Origin: JAUILA01 sp964563925
GTDB lineage: Bacteria; Bacteroidota; Bacteroidia; Cytophagales; Cyclobacteriaceae
Assembly (NCBI GenBank): GCA_964563925.1
Contig: CAZLZD010000014.1
Coordinates: 1-64,000 of the forward strand
Length of the DNA: 64,000 nt
Direction: 5' to 3'
This document shows, piece after piece, positions 7,637-16,488 of this stretch. The notes under the pieces were generated by a model. That model was given only the letters and a program-made list of their open reading frames with translations, did not search any database and was not told the origin of the DNA. Position numbers and translations under genes: made by a program. How positions within the stretch are numbered: position 1 is the first letter of the stretch; every line of letters starts with the position of its first letter.

Positions 7637-8290
7637 ATGAACTTTATCGTTACGGTTGCTAATGAAGATCATCTTCATTACGCCGAAATAATTTGTCAGT
7701 ATATGCAGGAAGCTGCAGAGCAGCGCGGTACCGGAATTGCCCGCCGGTCTCCTGATTATTTGCGTATGAAAATACGTGAGGGCAAGGCCGTGATCGCCTT
7801 TGAAGGTGAGGAAATGATTGGCTTTTGTTATATTGAGACCTGGAGCCACGAAAAGTACGTGGCCAACTCCGGGCTGATCGTTCACCCCGACTATCGTGGC
7901 AAGGGCCTTGGAAAACTTATTAAAAAGGAGATTTTTAAACTTTCCCGGAAAAAATACCCGGATGCCCGTCTGTTTGGGATCACCACGAGCCTGGCCGTGA
8001 TGAAAATCAATGCCGAGCTCGGATACAAACCCGTAACCTTTTCGGAGCTTACCACCGATGAGGCTTTCTGGAATGGTTGCCAGAGTTGTCGGAATTATGA
8101 TATCCTGACCCGGACCAACCGGTCGCACTGCCTGTGTACAGGAATGATGTACGATCCTGAAAAACAAAAAAAGGAAGAGCCGACACCGGATAAGGAACAG
8201 CGCTGGATGCGTTTTAAGCGTTTCCTCTCCGTCAAGGAATGGAAAGCCCGTAAGAAAATATCTGATACCCTTAAAGCTTTTATCTTTTAG
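7637..8290 (+). CDS. GNAT acyltransferase, probable N-acylglutamate synthase of the arginine pathway
   Basis: The 217-residue protein has the GNAT acyl-CoA-binding motif (HPDYRGKGLGKLIKKE, R87-G-K-G-L-G92). It is the first gene of the arginine operon, which otherwise lacks argA or argJ. GNAT proteins at this position in Bacteroidota are the likely entry enzymes that acylate glutamate; I recall a Bacteroides thetaiotaomicron member assigned as N-succinylglutamate synthase by mutant fitness work. The acyl donor here is unknown. Unusually, the C-terminal third holds four cysteines (C148, C151, C165, C167) in a CxxC...CxC arrangement that could bind metal, followed by a charged tail. argG starts 2 nt after the stop. 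Confidence 0.75.
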   Translation: MNFIVTVANEDHLHYAEIICQYMQEAAEQRGTGIARRSPDYLRMKIREGKAVIAFEGEEMIGFCYIETWSHEKYVANSGLIVHPDYRGKGLGKLIKKEIFKLSRKKYPDARLFGITTSLAVMKINAELGYKPVTFSELTTDEAFWNGCQSCRNYDILTRTNRSHCLCTGMMYDPEKQKKEEPTPDKEQRWMRFKRFLSVKEWKARKKISDTLKAFIF

Positions 8291-8292
8291 TT

Positions 8293-9507
8293 ATGAGTAA
8301 AAACAACAAGGTGGTACTTGCCTTCAGCGGCGGACTCGACACGTCCTATTGTGTTAAATACCTGATGCATGAGAAGAACCTGGAGGTTCATAGTGTACTG
8401 ATCAATACCGGGGGCTTTTCTGAAGAAGAAACCCGTGAAATCGAGGTACGTGCCTATGACCTGGGTGTTGTGCATCATGAAACGATCGAACTGGAACAGG
8501 AATTCTATTCCCGTGCCATCCGCTATCTTATTTTCGGAAACATCCTTAAAAACAATACCTATCCCCTTTCTGTCAGTGCTGAACGTATCTTCCAGGCAGA
8601 ATCCGTAGCCCGGTATGCCCGCGAAATCGGGGCCTCATACGTTGCCCACGGCAGTACCGGCGCAGGGAATGACCAGGTTCGTTTTGACCTTATTTTCCAG
8701 ATCATGCTCCCGGACACTGAAATTCTCACCCCAATCCGTGACCAAAAGCTGTCCAGACAGGAAGAAATCGAATTCCTGAAGCAGCACGGCGTCTCCATGA
8801 ACTGGGAAAAAGCCAAATACTCCATCAATAAGGGCCTCTGGGGTACCAGTGTGGGCGGTGCAGAAACTTTAACCTCGCACAAAAATTTGCCGTCTTCTGC
8901 CTATCCGAGTCAGTTACAGAAAGAAGAGCCGGAAACGATCACTTTATCTTTCGAAAAAGGTGAACTCGTCGGGATCGACGGGAAGCACATGGATTCCGTG
9001 GATGCGATACGCACGCTCAATGAACGGGCATCAGCCTTCGCCATCGGGCGCGATATCCACGTCGGCGATACCATTATCGGAATCAAGGGACGGGTAGGTT
9101 TCGAAGCAGCCGCCCCCCTGATTATCATCAAAGCCCATCACCTGCTTGAAAAACACAACCTGACCAAGTGGCAGCAACACTGGAAAGAGCAACTGGCCAA
9201 CTGGTATGGCATGATGCTCCATGAAGGCCAGTACCTCGATCCGGTGATGCGAAACATAGAAACATTCCTGGAATCCACTCAAACGTTCATCACAGGAACC
9301 GTCGGAGTGGAGCTCAGCCCGTACCGCTTCAGCCTGGAAGGAATTAACTCGGAATACGACCTGATGAAATCAAGTTTCGGAGAATACGGTGAAATGAATA
9401 AGAACTGGTCGGGCGACGACGTTCGCGGATTTACAAAAATTCTTTCCAATCCCCTTAAAATCTATTACGCCGTACATCAGACAGAGGAAAAGGAGGAGGC
9501 GAAATGA
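8293..9507 (+). CDS. argG: Argininosuccinate synthase
   Basis: ArgG condenses citrulline and aspartate with ATP to argininosuccinate in the cytoplasm, the penultimate step of arginine synthesis. The 404-residue length is normal. The N-terminal PP-loop (LAFSGGLDTSYCVKYL, about residues 9-24) binds ATP, and AHGSTGAGNDQVRFDL (about 118-133) is the conserved substrate-binding segment. WGTSVGGAETL near 188 belongs to the Bacteroidota-type sequence. The stop overlaps the argC start (ATGA 9504-9507). Because it is placed second in the operon, argininosuccinate synthesis would be controlled together with the upstream acylation steps by any leader attenuation. Confidence 0.96.
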   Translation: MSKNNKVVLAFSGGLDTSYCVKYLMHEKNLEVHSVLINTGGFSEEETREIEVRAYDLGVVHHETIELEQEFYSRAIRYLIFGNILKNNTYPLSVSAERIFQAESVARYAREIGASYVAHGSTGAGNDQVRFDLIFQIMLPDTEILTPIRDQKLSRQEEIEFLKQHGVSMNWEKAKYSINKGLWGTSVGGAETLTSHKNLPSSAYPSQLQKEEPETITLSFEKGELVGIDGKHMDSVDAIRTLNERASAFAIGRDIHVGDTIIGIKGRVGFEAAAPLIIIKAHHLLEKHNLTKWQQHWKEQLANWYGMMLHEGQYLDPVMRNIETFLESTQTFITGTVGVELSPYRFSLEGINSEYDLMKSSFGEYGEMNKNWSGDDVRGFTKILSNPLKIYYAVHQTEEKEEAK

Positions 9508-10478
9508 TCCGTGCGGCCATTATCGGAGGCGGAGGATATACGGCCGGTGAGCTGATCCGGATTCTCCTGCAACATCCGGAAGCCGAACTCTCCTGCGTGG
9601 TCAGCAACAGCCAGTCAGGAAAGCCTGTGGCTTCCGTTCATGATGATCTCCTGGGTGATACCAACATGGTATTTTCAAGTGCCCCGGATGGCGAGGAAGA
9701 TGTCTGGTTTCTGTGCATGGGACACCAGCAGAGCCGGCAATTCCTGGAGAATACCATGCCCCCGGAACATATCCGGATCGTGGACCTCAGCCAGGACTTT
9801 CGTCACAAGGAAAATGCATCCATAAAAAAACGTGAATTTGTCTACGGGCTCCCTGAGGCCAACAGGTCCCGTATCCACAACAGCCGGAACATTGCCAATC
9901 CGGGATGTTTTGCCACGGCCATTGAGCTGGCACTGCTGCCTCTCGCGGCTGAAGGCAGGCTACGGGAAGATGTGCATATCCATGGAATTACCGGGTCAAC
10001 CGGCGCCGGACAGGCCCCTTCCCCGACGTCCCATTTCAGCTGGAGAAATAATAATATTTCGGCCTACAAAACATTCACCCATCAGCATCTGACGGAAATC
10101 AGGGAAACCTTGTATGCATTCTCCCACCATACCGGAGAATTGATATTTATCCCGATCCGGGGAGACTTTGCCCGGGGCATCTATATCTCGGCCCACACCC
10201 GCTTTGACGGATCTGCCGAAGAAGCCCGGGCCCTTTACGATGGATACTATAAAGACCATCCGTTTACGCATGTGTCGGCCGAACCTCTCCACCTGAAACA
10301 GGCAGTGAATACAAATAAATGCCTGCTTCACCTGGAAAAACACGGTGACATTCTGCTTGTGACCAGTATCATTGACAATCTGCTTAAGGGTGCATCCGGA
10401 CAAGCGGTACAGAACATGAACCTTATGTTCGGGCTGCCCGAAACAACAGGATTGTCCCTTAAATCAAGTTACTTCTAG
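9504..10478 (+). CDS. argC: N-acetyl-gamma-glutamyl-phosphate reductase
   Basis: ArgC reduces N-acyl-gamma-glutamyl phosphate to the semialdehyde with NADPH. The 324-residue protein has the nucleotide-binding start IIGGGGYTAGELIRILLQHP (residues 6-25) and the catalytic cysteine in NPGCFATAIELALLPL (Cys at about 136). The substrate loop GSTGAGQAPSPTSHFSWRNN follows at about 168-187, and HTGELIFIPIRGDFARGIY near the C-terminal domain is typical. It is coupled to argG by an ATGA overlap and followed 2 nt later by proC. The acyl group (acetyl or succinyl) carried by the pathway in this organism is not decided by this enzyme. Confidence 0.95.
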   Translation: MIRAAIIGGGGYTAGELIRILLQHPEAELSCVVSNSQSGKPVASVHDDLLGDTNMVFSSAPDGEEDVWFLCMGHQQSRQFLENTMPPEHIRIVDLSQDFRHKENASIKKREFVYGLPEANRSRIHNSRNIANPGCFATAIELALLPLAAEGRLREDVHIHGITGSTGAGQAPSPTSHFSWRNNNISAYKTFTHQHLTEIRETLYAFSHHTGELIFIPIRGDFARGIYISAHTRFDGSAEEARALYDGYYKDHPFTHVSAEPLHLKQAVNTNKCLLHLEKHGDILLVTSIIDNLLKGASGQAVQNMNLMFGLPETTGLSLKSSYF

Positions 10479-10480
10479 TC

Positions 10481-11305
10481 ATGGACATACCCAACAACAT
10501 TGCCATACTTGGTGCCGGTAACCTCGGCATTGCCATCGCAAAAGGGCTGCGTGATTCGGGATCCCTCGAATCCAGGTCCCTGACCCTTACCCGGAGAAAG
10601 CCGGAGCTGCTGCAATCCCTTGCCTCGGAGAATATCCGGGTGACTTCTGATAACCGGGAAGCGGTCAAAGCCAGTAAAATACTCATTCTGGCGGTACAGC
10701 CTGCCCAGTTAAGCCTGCTGCTGGATGAGATCAGGCCTGTGCTTGACCCGGAGCAGCATGTGATTATTTCGGTCATCACCGCCGTGTCTATTGCGGATAT
10801 CTCCGCCCAGCTCGAAGGACCTTTCCGGATAATCCGTGCCATGCCCAATACCGCCGTGGCTGCCCGGCAGTCGATGACCTGTATGGCGCATAACGGGGTG
10901 GAAAAAGGAGTTTTTGCGGATGCCCAATCTATTTTTAACTGTGTCGGGCAAACCCTGGAAATTGAAGAAGCACTGATGCAGGCGGCGACTGTGGTTGGTG
11001 CCAGCGGAATTGCCTTCTGGATGCGTTTTATCCGTGCCACCACCCAGGGCGGTGTCCAGCTGGGATTTGATGCCGGCGACGCACAAAAAATTGCCGTACA
11101 GACCTGTATGGGTGCTGCTTCGCTGCTGATGCAGGAGCACACGCATCCTGAACAGGAAATTGACAAAGTAACTACCCCGCAGGGATGCACAATTGCCGGA
11201 TTAAATGAAATGGAACACCACGGGCTAAGTTCCGCACTGATCAAAGGCCTGGTCACATCCTTTAACCGTATTAATCAAATGAAACATCCCAATGAATCTC
11301 TTTGA
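10481..11305 (+). CDS. proC: Pyrroline-5-carboxylate reductase
   Basis: ProC reduces pyrroline-5-carboxylate to proline with NAD(P)H. The 274-residue protein starts with a Rossmann motif (IAILGAGNLGIAIAKGL, residues 7-23). The dimerisation domain contains RAMPNTAVAARQS (about 118-130) and the C-terminal signature TPQGCTIAGLNEMEHHGL (about 234-251). Its position in the middle of the arginine operon links proline to ornithine/glutamate semialdehyde metabolism. The stop lies 14 nt inside the argD coding region, so the two are coupled. An interesting alternative is that it also acts on an acylated semialdehyde by-product, but there is no sequence evidence for that. Confidence 0.93.
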   Translation: MDIPNNIAILGAGNLGIAIAKGLRDSGSLESRSLTLTRRKPELLQSLASENIRVTSDNREAVKASKILILAVQPAQLSLLLDEIRPVLDPEQHVIISVITAVSIADISAQLEGPFRIIRAMPNTAVAARQSMTCMAHNGVEKGVFADAQSIFNCVGQTLEIEEALMQAATVVGASGIAFWMRFIRATTQGGVQLGFDAGDAQKIAVQTCMGAASLLMQEHTHPEQEIDKVTTPQGCTIAGLNEMEHHGLSSALIKGLVTSFNRINQMKHPNESL

Positions 11306-12416
11306 CGTATATCCATTACAACCTCTTGAGCTGGTATATGGCAAAGGCACGCATGTGTTCGATCGCAGTGGCAATGAATACCTCGACTTGTACGGCGGAC
11401 ATGCCGTAATATCCATCGGCCACAATCATCCCGTATTCAACGAACGCGTATCCGAACAGCTGCATAAGCTTCCGTATTACAGCAATTCGGTGATTAACAG
11501 CCTTCAGGAAAAACTGGCTGCTGAATTAGGCAAACAGTCAGGTTACACCTCACACAACCTTTTCCTGTGTAATTCCGGGGCAGAGGCCAACGACAATGCC
11601 CTGAAAATTTCCTCTTTCCATACGGGACGTAAAAAATTAATCGCATTTAAGAAGGCCTTTCACGGACGGACTTCCAGAACCCTATCGGTGACCGATTCTC
11701 CCAAATATCGCTCCCCAATGGATGCGTACGACAACGTGACATTCCTTGCTCTCGAAGACTCTGAAGGGGTAAAGGAGCACTTGTCAGGGGGTGATGTGGC
11801 CGCTGTGATCGTGGAAGGCATCCAGGGTGTCGGGGGCATAAACATCCCTTCCATTAATTTCCTGAAAGATTTACGTAAATTATGCACCGACTATGACGCA
11901 CTCCTGATACTGGATGAAATTCAGTCAGGCTACGGACGTACCGGTAAATTCTTCGCCCACCAGTACGCCGGGATCGAAGCAGACCTGGTCACTGTGGCAA
12001 AAGGGATGGGTAATGGCTACCCGATTGCAGGAGTCCTGATTTCACCGGCTATCTCTGCATTTCACGGAATGCTGGGAACCACTTTCGGGGGAAATCACCT
12101 GGCGAGCGCTGCCGGACTGGCCGTTCTTGAGGTGTTAAAGGCAGAAGAACTTACTGCTCACGCCGGAAGGCTTGGCAACCAGTGGATGGATGCCTTACTT
12201 TCTCTATCCGGTGTACGTGAAGTACGCGGAAAAGGATTAATGATAGGAATTGAATTATACGAACCCGTAAAAGAAATAAGACAAAAGCTTCTTGAAAAAC
12301 ATCATATCCTCACAGGGGTGGCATCAAACCCTAATATGATCAGGCTGCTGCCGCCGCTTTCCCTGCAGGAAAGTGAAGCCGAGCGATTTGTTGCATGTTT
12401 TGAAGCATCTTTATAA
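11292..12416 (+). CDS. argD: N-acetylornithine / N-succinylornithine aminotransferase
   Basis: ArgD is a class-III PLP aminotransferase that turns the N-acylglutamate semialdehyde into N-acylornithine using glutamate. The 374-residue protein shows the family landmarks: LDLYGGHAVISIGHNHPVF near residues 33-51, FLCNSGAEANDNALK near 92-106, LILDEIQSGYGRTGKFFAHQ near 203-222 and the PLP lysine in TVAKGMGNGYPIAGV near 235-249. It is slightly shorter than the E. coli enzyme but complete. It overlaps proC by 14 nt and is followed 4 nt later by the transcarbamylase gene. Confidence 0.93.
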   Translation: MNLFDVYPLQPLELVYGKGTHVFDRSGNEYLDLYGGHAVISIGHNHPVFNERVSEQLHKLPYYSNSVINSLQEKLAAELGKQSGYTSHNLFLCNSGAEANDNALKISSFHTGRKKLIAFKKAFHGRTSRTLSVTDSPKYRSPMDAYDNVTFLALEDSEGVKEHLSGGDVAAVIVEGIQGVGGINIPSINFLKDLRKLCTDYDALLILDEIQSGYGRTGKFFAHQYAGIEADLVTVAKGMGNGYPIAGVLISPAISAFHGMLGTTFGGNHLASAAGLAVLEVLKAEELTAHAGRLGNQWMDALLSLSGVREVRGKGLMIGIELYEPVKEIRQKLLEKHHILTGVASNPNMIRLLPPLSLQESEAERFVACFEASL

Positions 12417-12420
12417 ACCA

Positions 12421-13356
12421 ATGAAAAATTTTACCCGCCTTCAGGATGCAGGACCGGTAGACGAACTGATTGAAACTGCCCTGCGATTCAAGAATGACCC
12501 TTTTTCTTCCCGGTCCGGCGACAGGAAGACCCTGGGTCTGCTCTTCCTAAACCCCAGTTTGCGCACCAGGCTTAGTACACAAAAGGCGGCTTCAAACCTT
12601 GGAATGCATGTCATGGTGATGAACGCCAATGCAGACGGATGGAAACTTGAATTGGAAGATGGCGTGGTGATGGACGGCGATACACAGGAACACATCAGTG
12701 ATGCCGTCCGTGTAATCTGTGAATATGTGGATATCATCGGGGTAAGGACGTTTCCGGGATTAAAAAACCGTGAGGAAGATTATGCTGAAAAAGTATTGAG
12801 TTCGGTACTTAAATATTCCACGAAGCCTGTCCTGTCCCTGGAATCAGCCATCAGGCATCCGTTGCAATCACTGGCCGACGTGGTTACTATCCGCGAGCTC
12901 GGACTGGTCAGGCCAAAGGTGGTCCTGAGCTGGGCACCCCACCCAAGGGCACTTCCGCAGGCAGTACCTAATTCCTTCCTGGAATGGGTAAAAGCTACTG
13001 ATGCGGAGATCATCCTGGCCTGTCCGAAAGGATACGAACTTGCCGAAGAGTTTACGACCGGCATACAAATTACACATAACCAGGGAGAAGCGTTTAGAGA
13101 AGCAGATATCATTTACGCCAAAAACTGGTCAAGCTACCTGCATTACGGCGAACGATTGCCGGTGCAGGAGGACTGGACTATCACAGCGGATAAAATGAAG
13201 ACCACCCGGAATGGCAAATTTATGCACTGCCTGCCCATCCGCAGAAACGTGATCGCCACTGACGAAGTCCTCGAACATCATTCGGTCATCTACCAGCAGG
13301 CAGCTAACCGCGTGTACGCGGCCCAGGCGGTGCTGGATAAACTGTGCCGGGTATGA
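12421..13356 (+). CDS. argF': N-acyl-L-ornithine transcarbamylase (acetyl- or succinylornithine type)
   Basis: This enzyme carbamoylates an N-acylornithine rather than free ornithine. The 311-residue protein has the carbamoyl-phosphate motif SLRTR (46-50) with the AOTCase/SOTCase-specific STQKAA after it, and the later motifs HPLQSLAD, WAPHPRALPQAVPNSF and FMHCLPIRRN. In the specificity loop the sequence is MDGDTQEH (84-91). The position reported as Pro90 in Bacteroides fragilis succinylornithine transcarbamylase and Glu92 in the Xanthomonas acetylornithine enzyme appears to be Gln89 here, so the acyl specificity is open. The start at 12421 is chosen because it follows the argD stop by 4 nt and fits family length. 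The stop overlaps argB (ATGA). Confidence 0.9.
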   Translation: MKNFTRLQDAGPVDELIETALRFKNDPFSSRSGDRKTLGLLFLNPSLRTRLSTQKAASNLGMHVMVMNANADGWKLELEDGVVMDGDTQEHISDAVRVICEYVDIIGVRTFPGLKNREEDYAEKVLSSVLKYSTKPVLSLESAIRHPLQSLADVVTIRELGLVRPKVVLSWAPHPRALPQAVPNSFLEWVKATDAEIILACPKGYELAEEFTTGIQITHNQGEAFREADIIYAKNWSSYLHYGERLPVQEDWTITADKMKTTRNGKFMHCLPIRRNVIATDEVLEHHSVIYQQAANRVYAAQAVLDKLCRV

Positions 13357-14132
13357 AGGAACACATATCCGTAATAAAAATCGGCGGAAATGTCCTTAAT
13401 GACTCCCGGGAACTTAAGCAGTTTCTGAATTCCTTCAAGAGCCTGCCCGGGAAGAAAATCCTCGTGCATGGCGGCGGCAGACGGGCCACTGAGCTTTCAC
13501 GACAGCTTGGAGTGGAATCTACGATGATTGACGGGCGGCGCATTACCGATGCCGCTACCCTTGAAATTGTGACCATGGTGTACGCCGGACTCATCAATAA
13601 GAACCTTGTAAGCGCATTACAGGCTCTGGGCCTTGACGCCCTCGGTGTGACCGGTGCAGACCTGAACCTGGTGCCGGCTGTGAAGCGTAAACACCCGACC
13701 ATCGATTATGGCTATGTAGGAGACTTTCATATCCATGAAATCAACACGGAAAAGCTGAACTGGCTGATAAACAATGATGTGGTACCTGTATTCTGTGCCC
13801 TCACCCATGACCAGCAGGGTTCATTACTGAATACGAATGCGGATACGCTGGCGGCAGGAATTGCCTCCGCCCTGTCCCCCGACCATCATGTTTCCCTGTA
13901 TTATTGTTTTGAAAAGTCCGGTGTGCTGCTTGACCTGGAGAATGATGTGCATATTCCCGAGCTTAGCTTTGATGCGTACCAGGACCTGAAAGAAAAAAAG
14001 ATTATTGCCGATGGAATGATTCCGAAACTTGACAATGCGTTTAATGCACTTCATGCCGGCGTTGAACGTGTCGTAATCGGAAATGTGACAAACCTCTCAC
14101 AATTTGAAGGCACCAAACTGACAGACCCTTGA
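13353..14132 (+). CDS. argB: N-acetylglutamate kinase
   Basis: ArgB phosphorylates N-acylglutamate, the second step of arginine synthesis and often the feedback-controlled one. The 259-residue amino-acid kinase fold shows VIKIGGNVLND (about 6-16), the glycine-rich LVHGGGRRATELSRQLG (about 34-50), and the nucleotide-side motif LNTNADTLAAGIASAL (about 153-168). IADGMIPKLDNAFNAL near 212 is the conserved C-terminal loop. The ATG at 13353 overlaps the preceding stop (ATGA), which decides it over an in-frame GTG 9 bases upstream. The short N-terminus lacks the helix that is typical of arginine-inhibited hexameric kinases, so feedback inhibition may be weak; that is an inference. Confidence 0.93.
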   Translation: MKEHISVIKIGGNVLNDSRELKQFLNSFKSLPGKKILVHGGGRRATELSRQLGVESTMIDGRRITDAATLEIVTMVYAGLINKNLVSALQALGLDALGVTGADLNLVPAVKRKHPTIDYGYVGDFHIHEINTEKLNWLINNDVVPVFCALTHDQQGSLLNTNADTLAAGIASALSPDHHVSLYYCFEKSGVLLDLENDVHIPELSFDAYQDLKEKKIIADGMIPKLDNAFNALHAGVERVVIGNVTNLSQFEGTKLTDP

Positions 14133-15187
14133 CCTCAACCATTCTCATAAACCTGTTAAAAGAGCTCATCAGCATCCCTTCATTCTCCCGGGAAGAAAAC
14201 AGGACCGCCGACCACATCCAGGAATTCCTGCAGCATCACGGGGCCATAACGCGGCGCGAAGGAAATAATGTCTGGTCGGTACACCCCGATTTTGACGCTA
14301 ACCGGCCAACCCTGCTGCTTAACTCCCATCATGACACCGTCAGGCCCAATGAATCCTATACGCGGGACCCCCACCAGGCAGAAATTATTGACGGAAAATT
14401 ATTCGGACTGGGCAGCAATGACGCCGGCGGACCTCTTGTGTCTTTGATCGGCGCCTTCCTTACCCTGTACTCCGGTAAGCTTCAGGGGTTTAACCTGGTC
14501 CTGGCTGCCACTGCCGAAGAAGAGATCAGCGGGGCCAATGGTATTGAAAGCATCCTGCCCGAGTTGCCGCCGGTTGACATGGCCATCGTGGGTGAACCAA
14601 CGCTCCTGAAGGCTGCGGTGGCCGAAAAGGGATTAATGGTGCTGGACTGCGAGGCTCACGGTAGACCCGGTCATGCGGCGCGAAATGAGGGGGAGAATGC
14701 CATTTACAAGGCTGTCGGAGATATTGAATGGTTCAGGAGTTTTACATTTCCGAAAGAATCTGAGCAACTGGGTCCGGTCAGGATGAATGTAACGGTGATC
14801 GAAGCCGGGAAGCAACACAACGTGGTACCCGACCGCTGCCGGTTTGTGGTGGACGTGCGAACCACCGATGCCTATACACCGGAAGAAATCCTGGATCTGA
14901 TCAGGAAGCATGTGAAGAGCAGTGTCACGCCGCGGTCACTGAGGCTACGTCCCTCCGGCCTTCCGGTCACACACCCGCTTTACCGCACGGTGGACAAGCT
15001 GGAAATCGAAAAATTCGGATCCCCTACCCTGTCTGACCAGGCTTTGCTGTCGTGCCCGTCACTCAAGATCGGTCCGGGGGATTCAGCCCGGTCACACTCG
15101 GCCGATGAGTTTATCCGGGTCGGCGAAGTGGAAGCGGGGTTCTCATTGTACCTCCGTATTTTAAAGGAATTATCCGGGCTGATTTAA
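14129..15187 (+). CDS. argE: N-acetylornithine/N-acetylcitrulline deacetylase (M20 family)
   Basis: This M20 metallohydrolase removes the acyl group from N-acylcitrulline (or N-acylornithine), as required when a transcarbamylase of the acylornithine type is used. The 352-residue protein shows LLKELISIPSFSREEN near the start, the metal-ligand motifs NSHHDTV (about 65-71) and GSNDAGG (about 92-98), and the catalytic pair in TAEEEISG (about 130-137). The start is a TTG at 14129 whose TTGA overlaps the argB stop; no upstream ATG exists and the next ATG lies beyond conserved sequence. The use of TTG could lower its translation relative to its neighbours. Confidence 0.9.
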   Translation: MTSTILINLLKELISIPSFSREENRTADHIQEFLQHHGAITRREGNNVWSVHPDFDANRPTLLLNSHHDTVRPNESYTRDPHQAEIIDGKLFGLGSNDAGGPLVSLIGAFLTLYSGKLQGFNLVLAATAEEEISGANGIESILPELPPVDMAIVGEPTLLKAAVAEKGLMVLDCEAHGRPGHAARNEGENAIYKAVGDIEWFRSFTFPKESEQLGPVRMNVTVIEAGKQHNVVPDRCRFVVDVRTTDAYTPEEILDLIRKHVKSSVTPRSLRLRPSGLPVTHPLYRTVDKLEIEKFGSPTLSDQALLSCPSLKIGPGDSARSHSADEFIRVGEVEAGFSLYLRILKELSGLI

Positions 15188-15198
15188 ATGTATACGCT

Positions 15199-16488
15199 AT
15201 GAAAATTTGGGACAAAGGATACAACATCGAAAAGAAAATCACTCAATTCACGGTTGGTGATGACCTGGAATATGACCTCGAACTGGCACGCTACGATGTG
15301 CTGGGCTCCCTTGCGCATATGCATATGCTCAGGGATACCGGACTGATTACATCCAAAGAAGCCGAAGACCTTGATCAGGCCCTGAACCAGATCCTGGAAG
15401 AAATTGAGGCAGGTGATTTTCAGATCGAGCCGGAATTTGAAGACATACACAGCAAAGTTGAATTCCTTCTTACCCAGCGGGTGGGAGAAGCAGGTAAAAA
15501 GATCCATACGGCGCGATCCAGAAACGACCAGGTGCTGGTTGATCTGCACCTCTATGTAAAGGATGCTCTCAATAATATTGAAGAAAAGGTGTTCCGGCTT
15601 TTCAACCAGCTCCTGGAACTCTCTGAAGCCCACAAAGCTGTTCTGATCCCGGGATATACCCATTTTCAAATCGCCATGCCGTCTTCCTTTGGCCTCTGGT
15701 TCGGCGCCTACGCCGAAGCGTTAATAGATGATGTGGAGATGCTGCGGGCTGCGCGCCGGATCAGCGATCAGAATCCGCTGGGATCTGCCGCCGGATACGG
15801 CAGTTCCTTTCCTATCAACCGGCAACAGACAACCAATGAACTTCAGTTCCGAACCATGAAATACAATGTCGTGGCGGCACAGATGAGCCGCGGAAAGCTT
15901 GAAAAGACAACGGCGTTTGCGCTTTCTTCGGTGGCAGGTACCCTGAGTAAATTCGCCATGGATGTCTGCCTATACAACAGTCAGAACTTTGGGTTTATTT
16001 CCTTTCCGGATGAACTCACCACCGGCTCGAGTATCATGCCGCATAAGAAAAACCCGGATGTATTCGAACTGGTAAGGGGTCGGTGCAATATGATCCAGGG
16101 ACTGCCGAATGAAATAATGTTGCTGACAAATAATCTCCCGAGTGGATATCACCGTGATTTCCAGCTGTTGAAAGAACCCTTGTTCCCAGCGCTCCGGTCG
16201 CTGTCAGACTGCCTGGAGATCAGTGAATATATGCTAAAGCACATTCGTATAAACAAGGATATTCTTGATGATCCCAGGTATGATTATCTCTATTCCGTGG
16301 AGAATGTCAATAAGGAAGTGCTGGATGGACTGTCCTTCCGGGATGCGTATAAGAAAGTGGGCTCACAAGTTCAACAGGGCACCTTCAAACCTTTGAAGGA
16401 GGTCCGTCACACCCACGAGGGAAGTATTGGGAACCTGTGTACGGAAGAAATTCGTCAAAAAATGGATGCGGCCCGGAAACGGGATTAA
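15199..16488 (+). CDS. argH: Argininosuccinate lyase
   Basis: ArgH cleaves argininosuccinate to arginine and fumarate, the last pathway step. The 429-residue protein belongs to the fumarase/aspartase superfamily and shows the substrate-binding motif HTARSRNDQV near residue 100, the PGYTHFQIAMP segment near 150, and the signature GSSIMPHKKNPD near 277. It is the ninth and last gene of the operon, 11 nt after argE. Its TAA overlaps the stop of the convergent TPR gene. With argG, argC, argD, argF', argB and argE the pathway from glutamate to arginine is complete except for carbamoyl-phosphate synthase, which must be encoded elsewhere. Confidence 0.95.
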   Translation: MKIWDKGYNIEKKITQFTVGDDLEYDLELARYDVLGSLAHMHMLRDTGLITSKEAEDLDQALNQILEEIEAGDFQIEPEFEDIHSKVEFLLTQRVGEAGKKIHTARSRNDQVLVDLHLYVKDALNNIEEKVFRLFNQLLELSEAHKAVLIPGYTHFQIAMPSSFGLWFGAYAEALIDDVEMLRAARRISDQNPLGSAAGYGSSFPINRQQTTNELQFRTMKYNVVAAQMSRGKLEKTTAFALSSVAGTLSKFAMDVCLYNSQNFGFISFPDELTTGSSIMPHKKNPDVFELVRGRCNMIQGLPNEIMLLTNNLPSGYHRDFQLLKEPLFPALRSLSDCLEISEYMLKHIRINKDILDDPRYDYLYSVENVNKEVLDGLSFRDAYKKVGSQVQQGTFKPLKEVRHTHEGSIGNLCTEEIRQKMDAARKRD

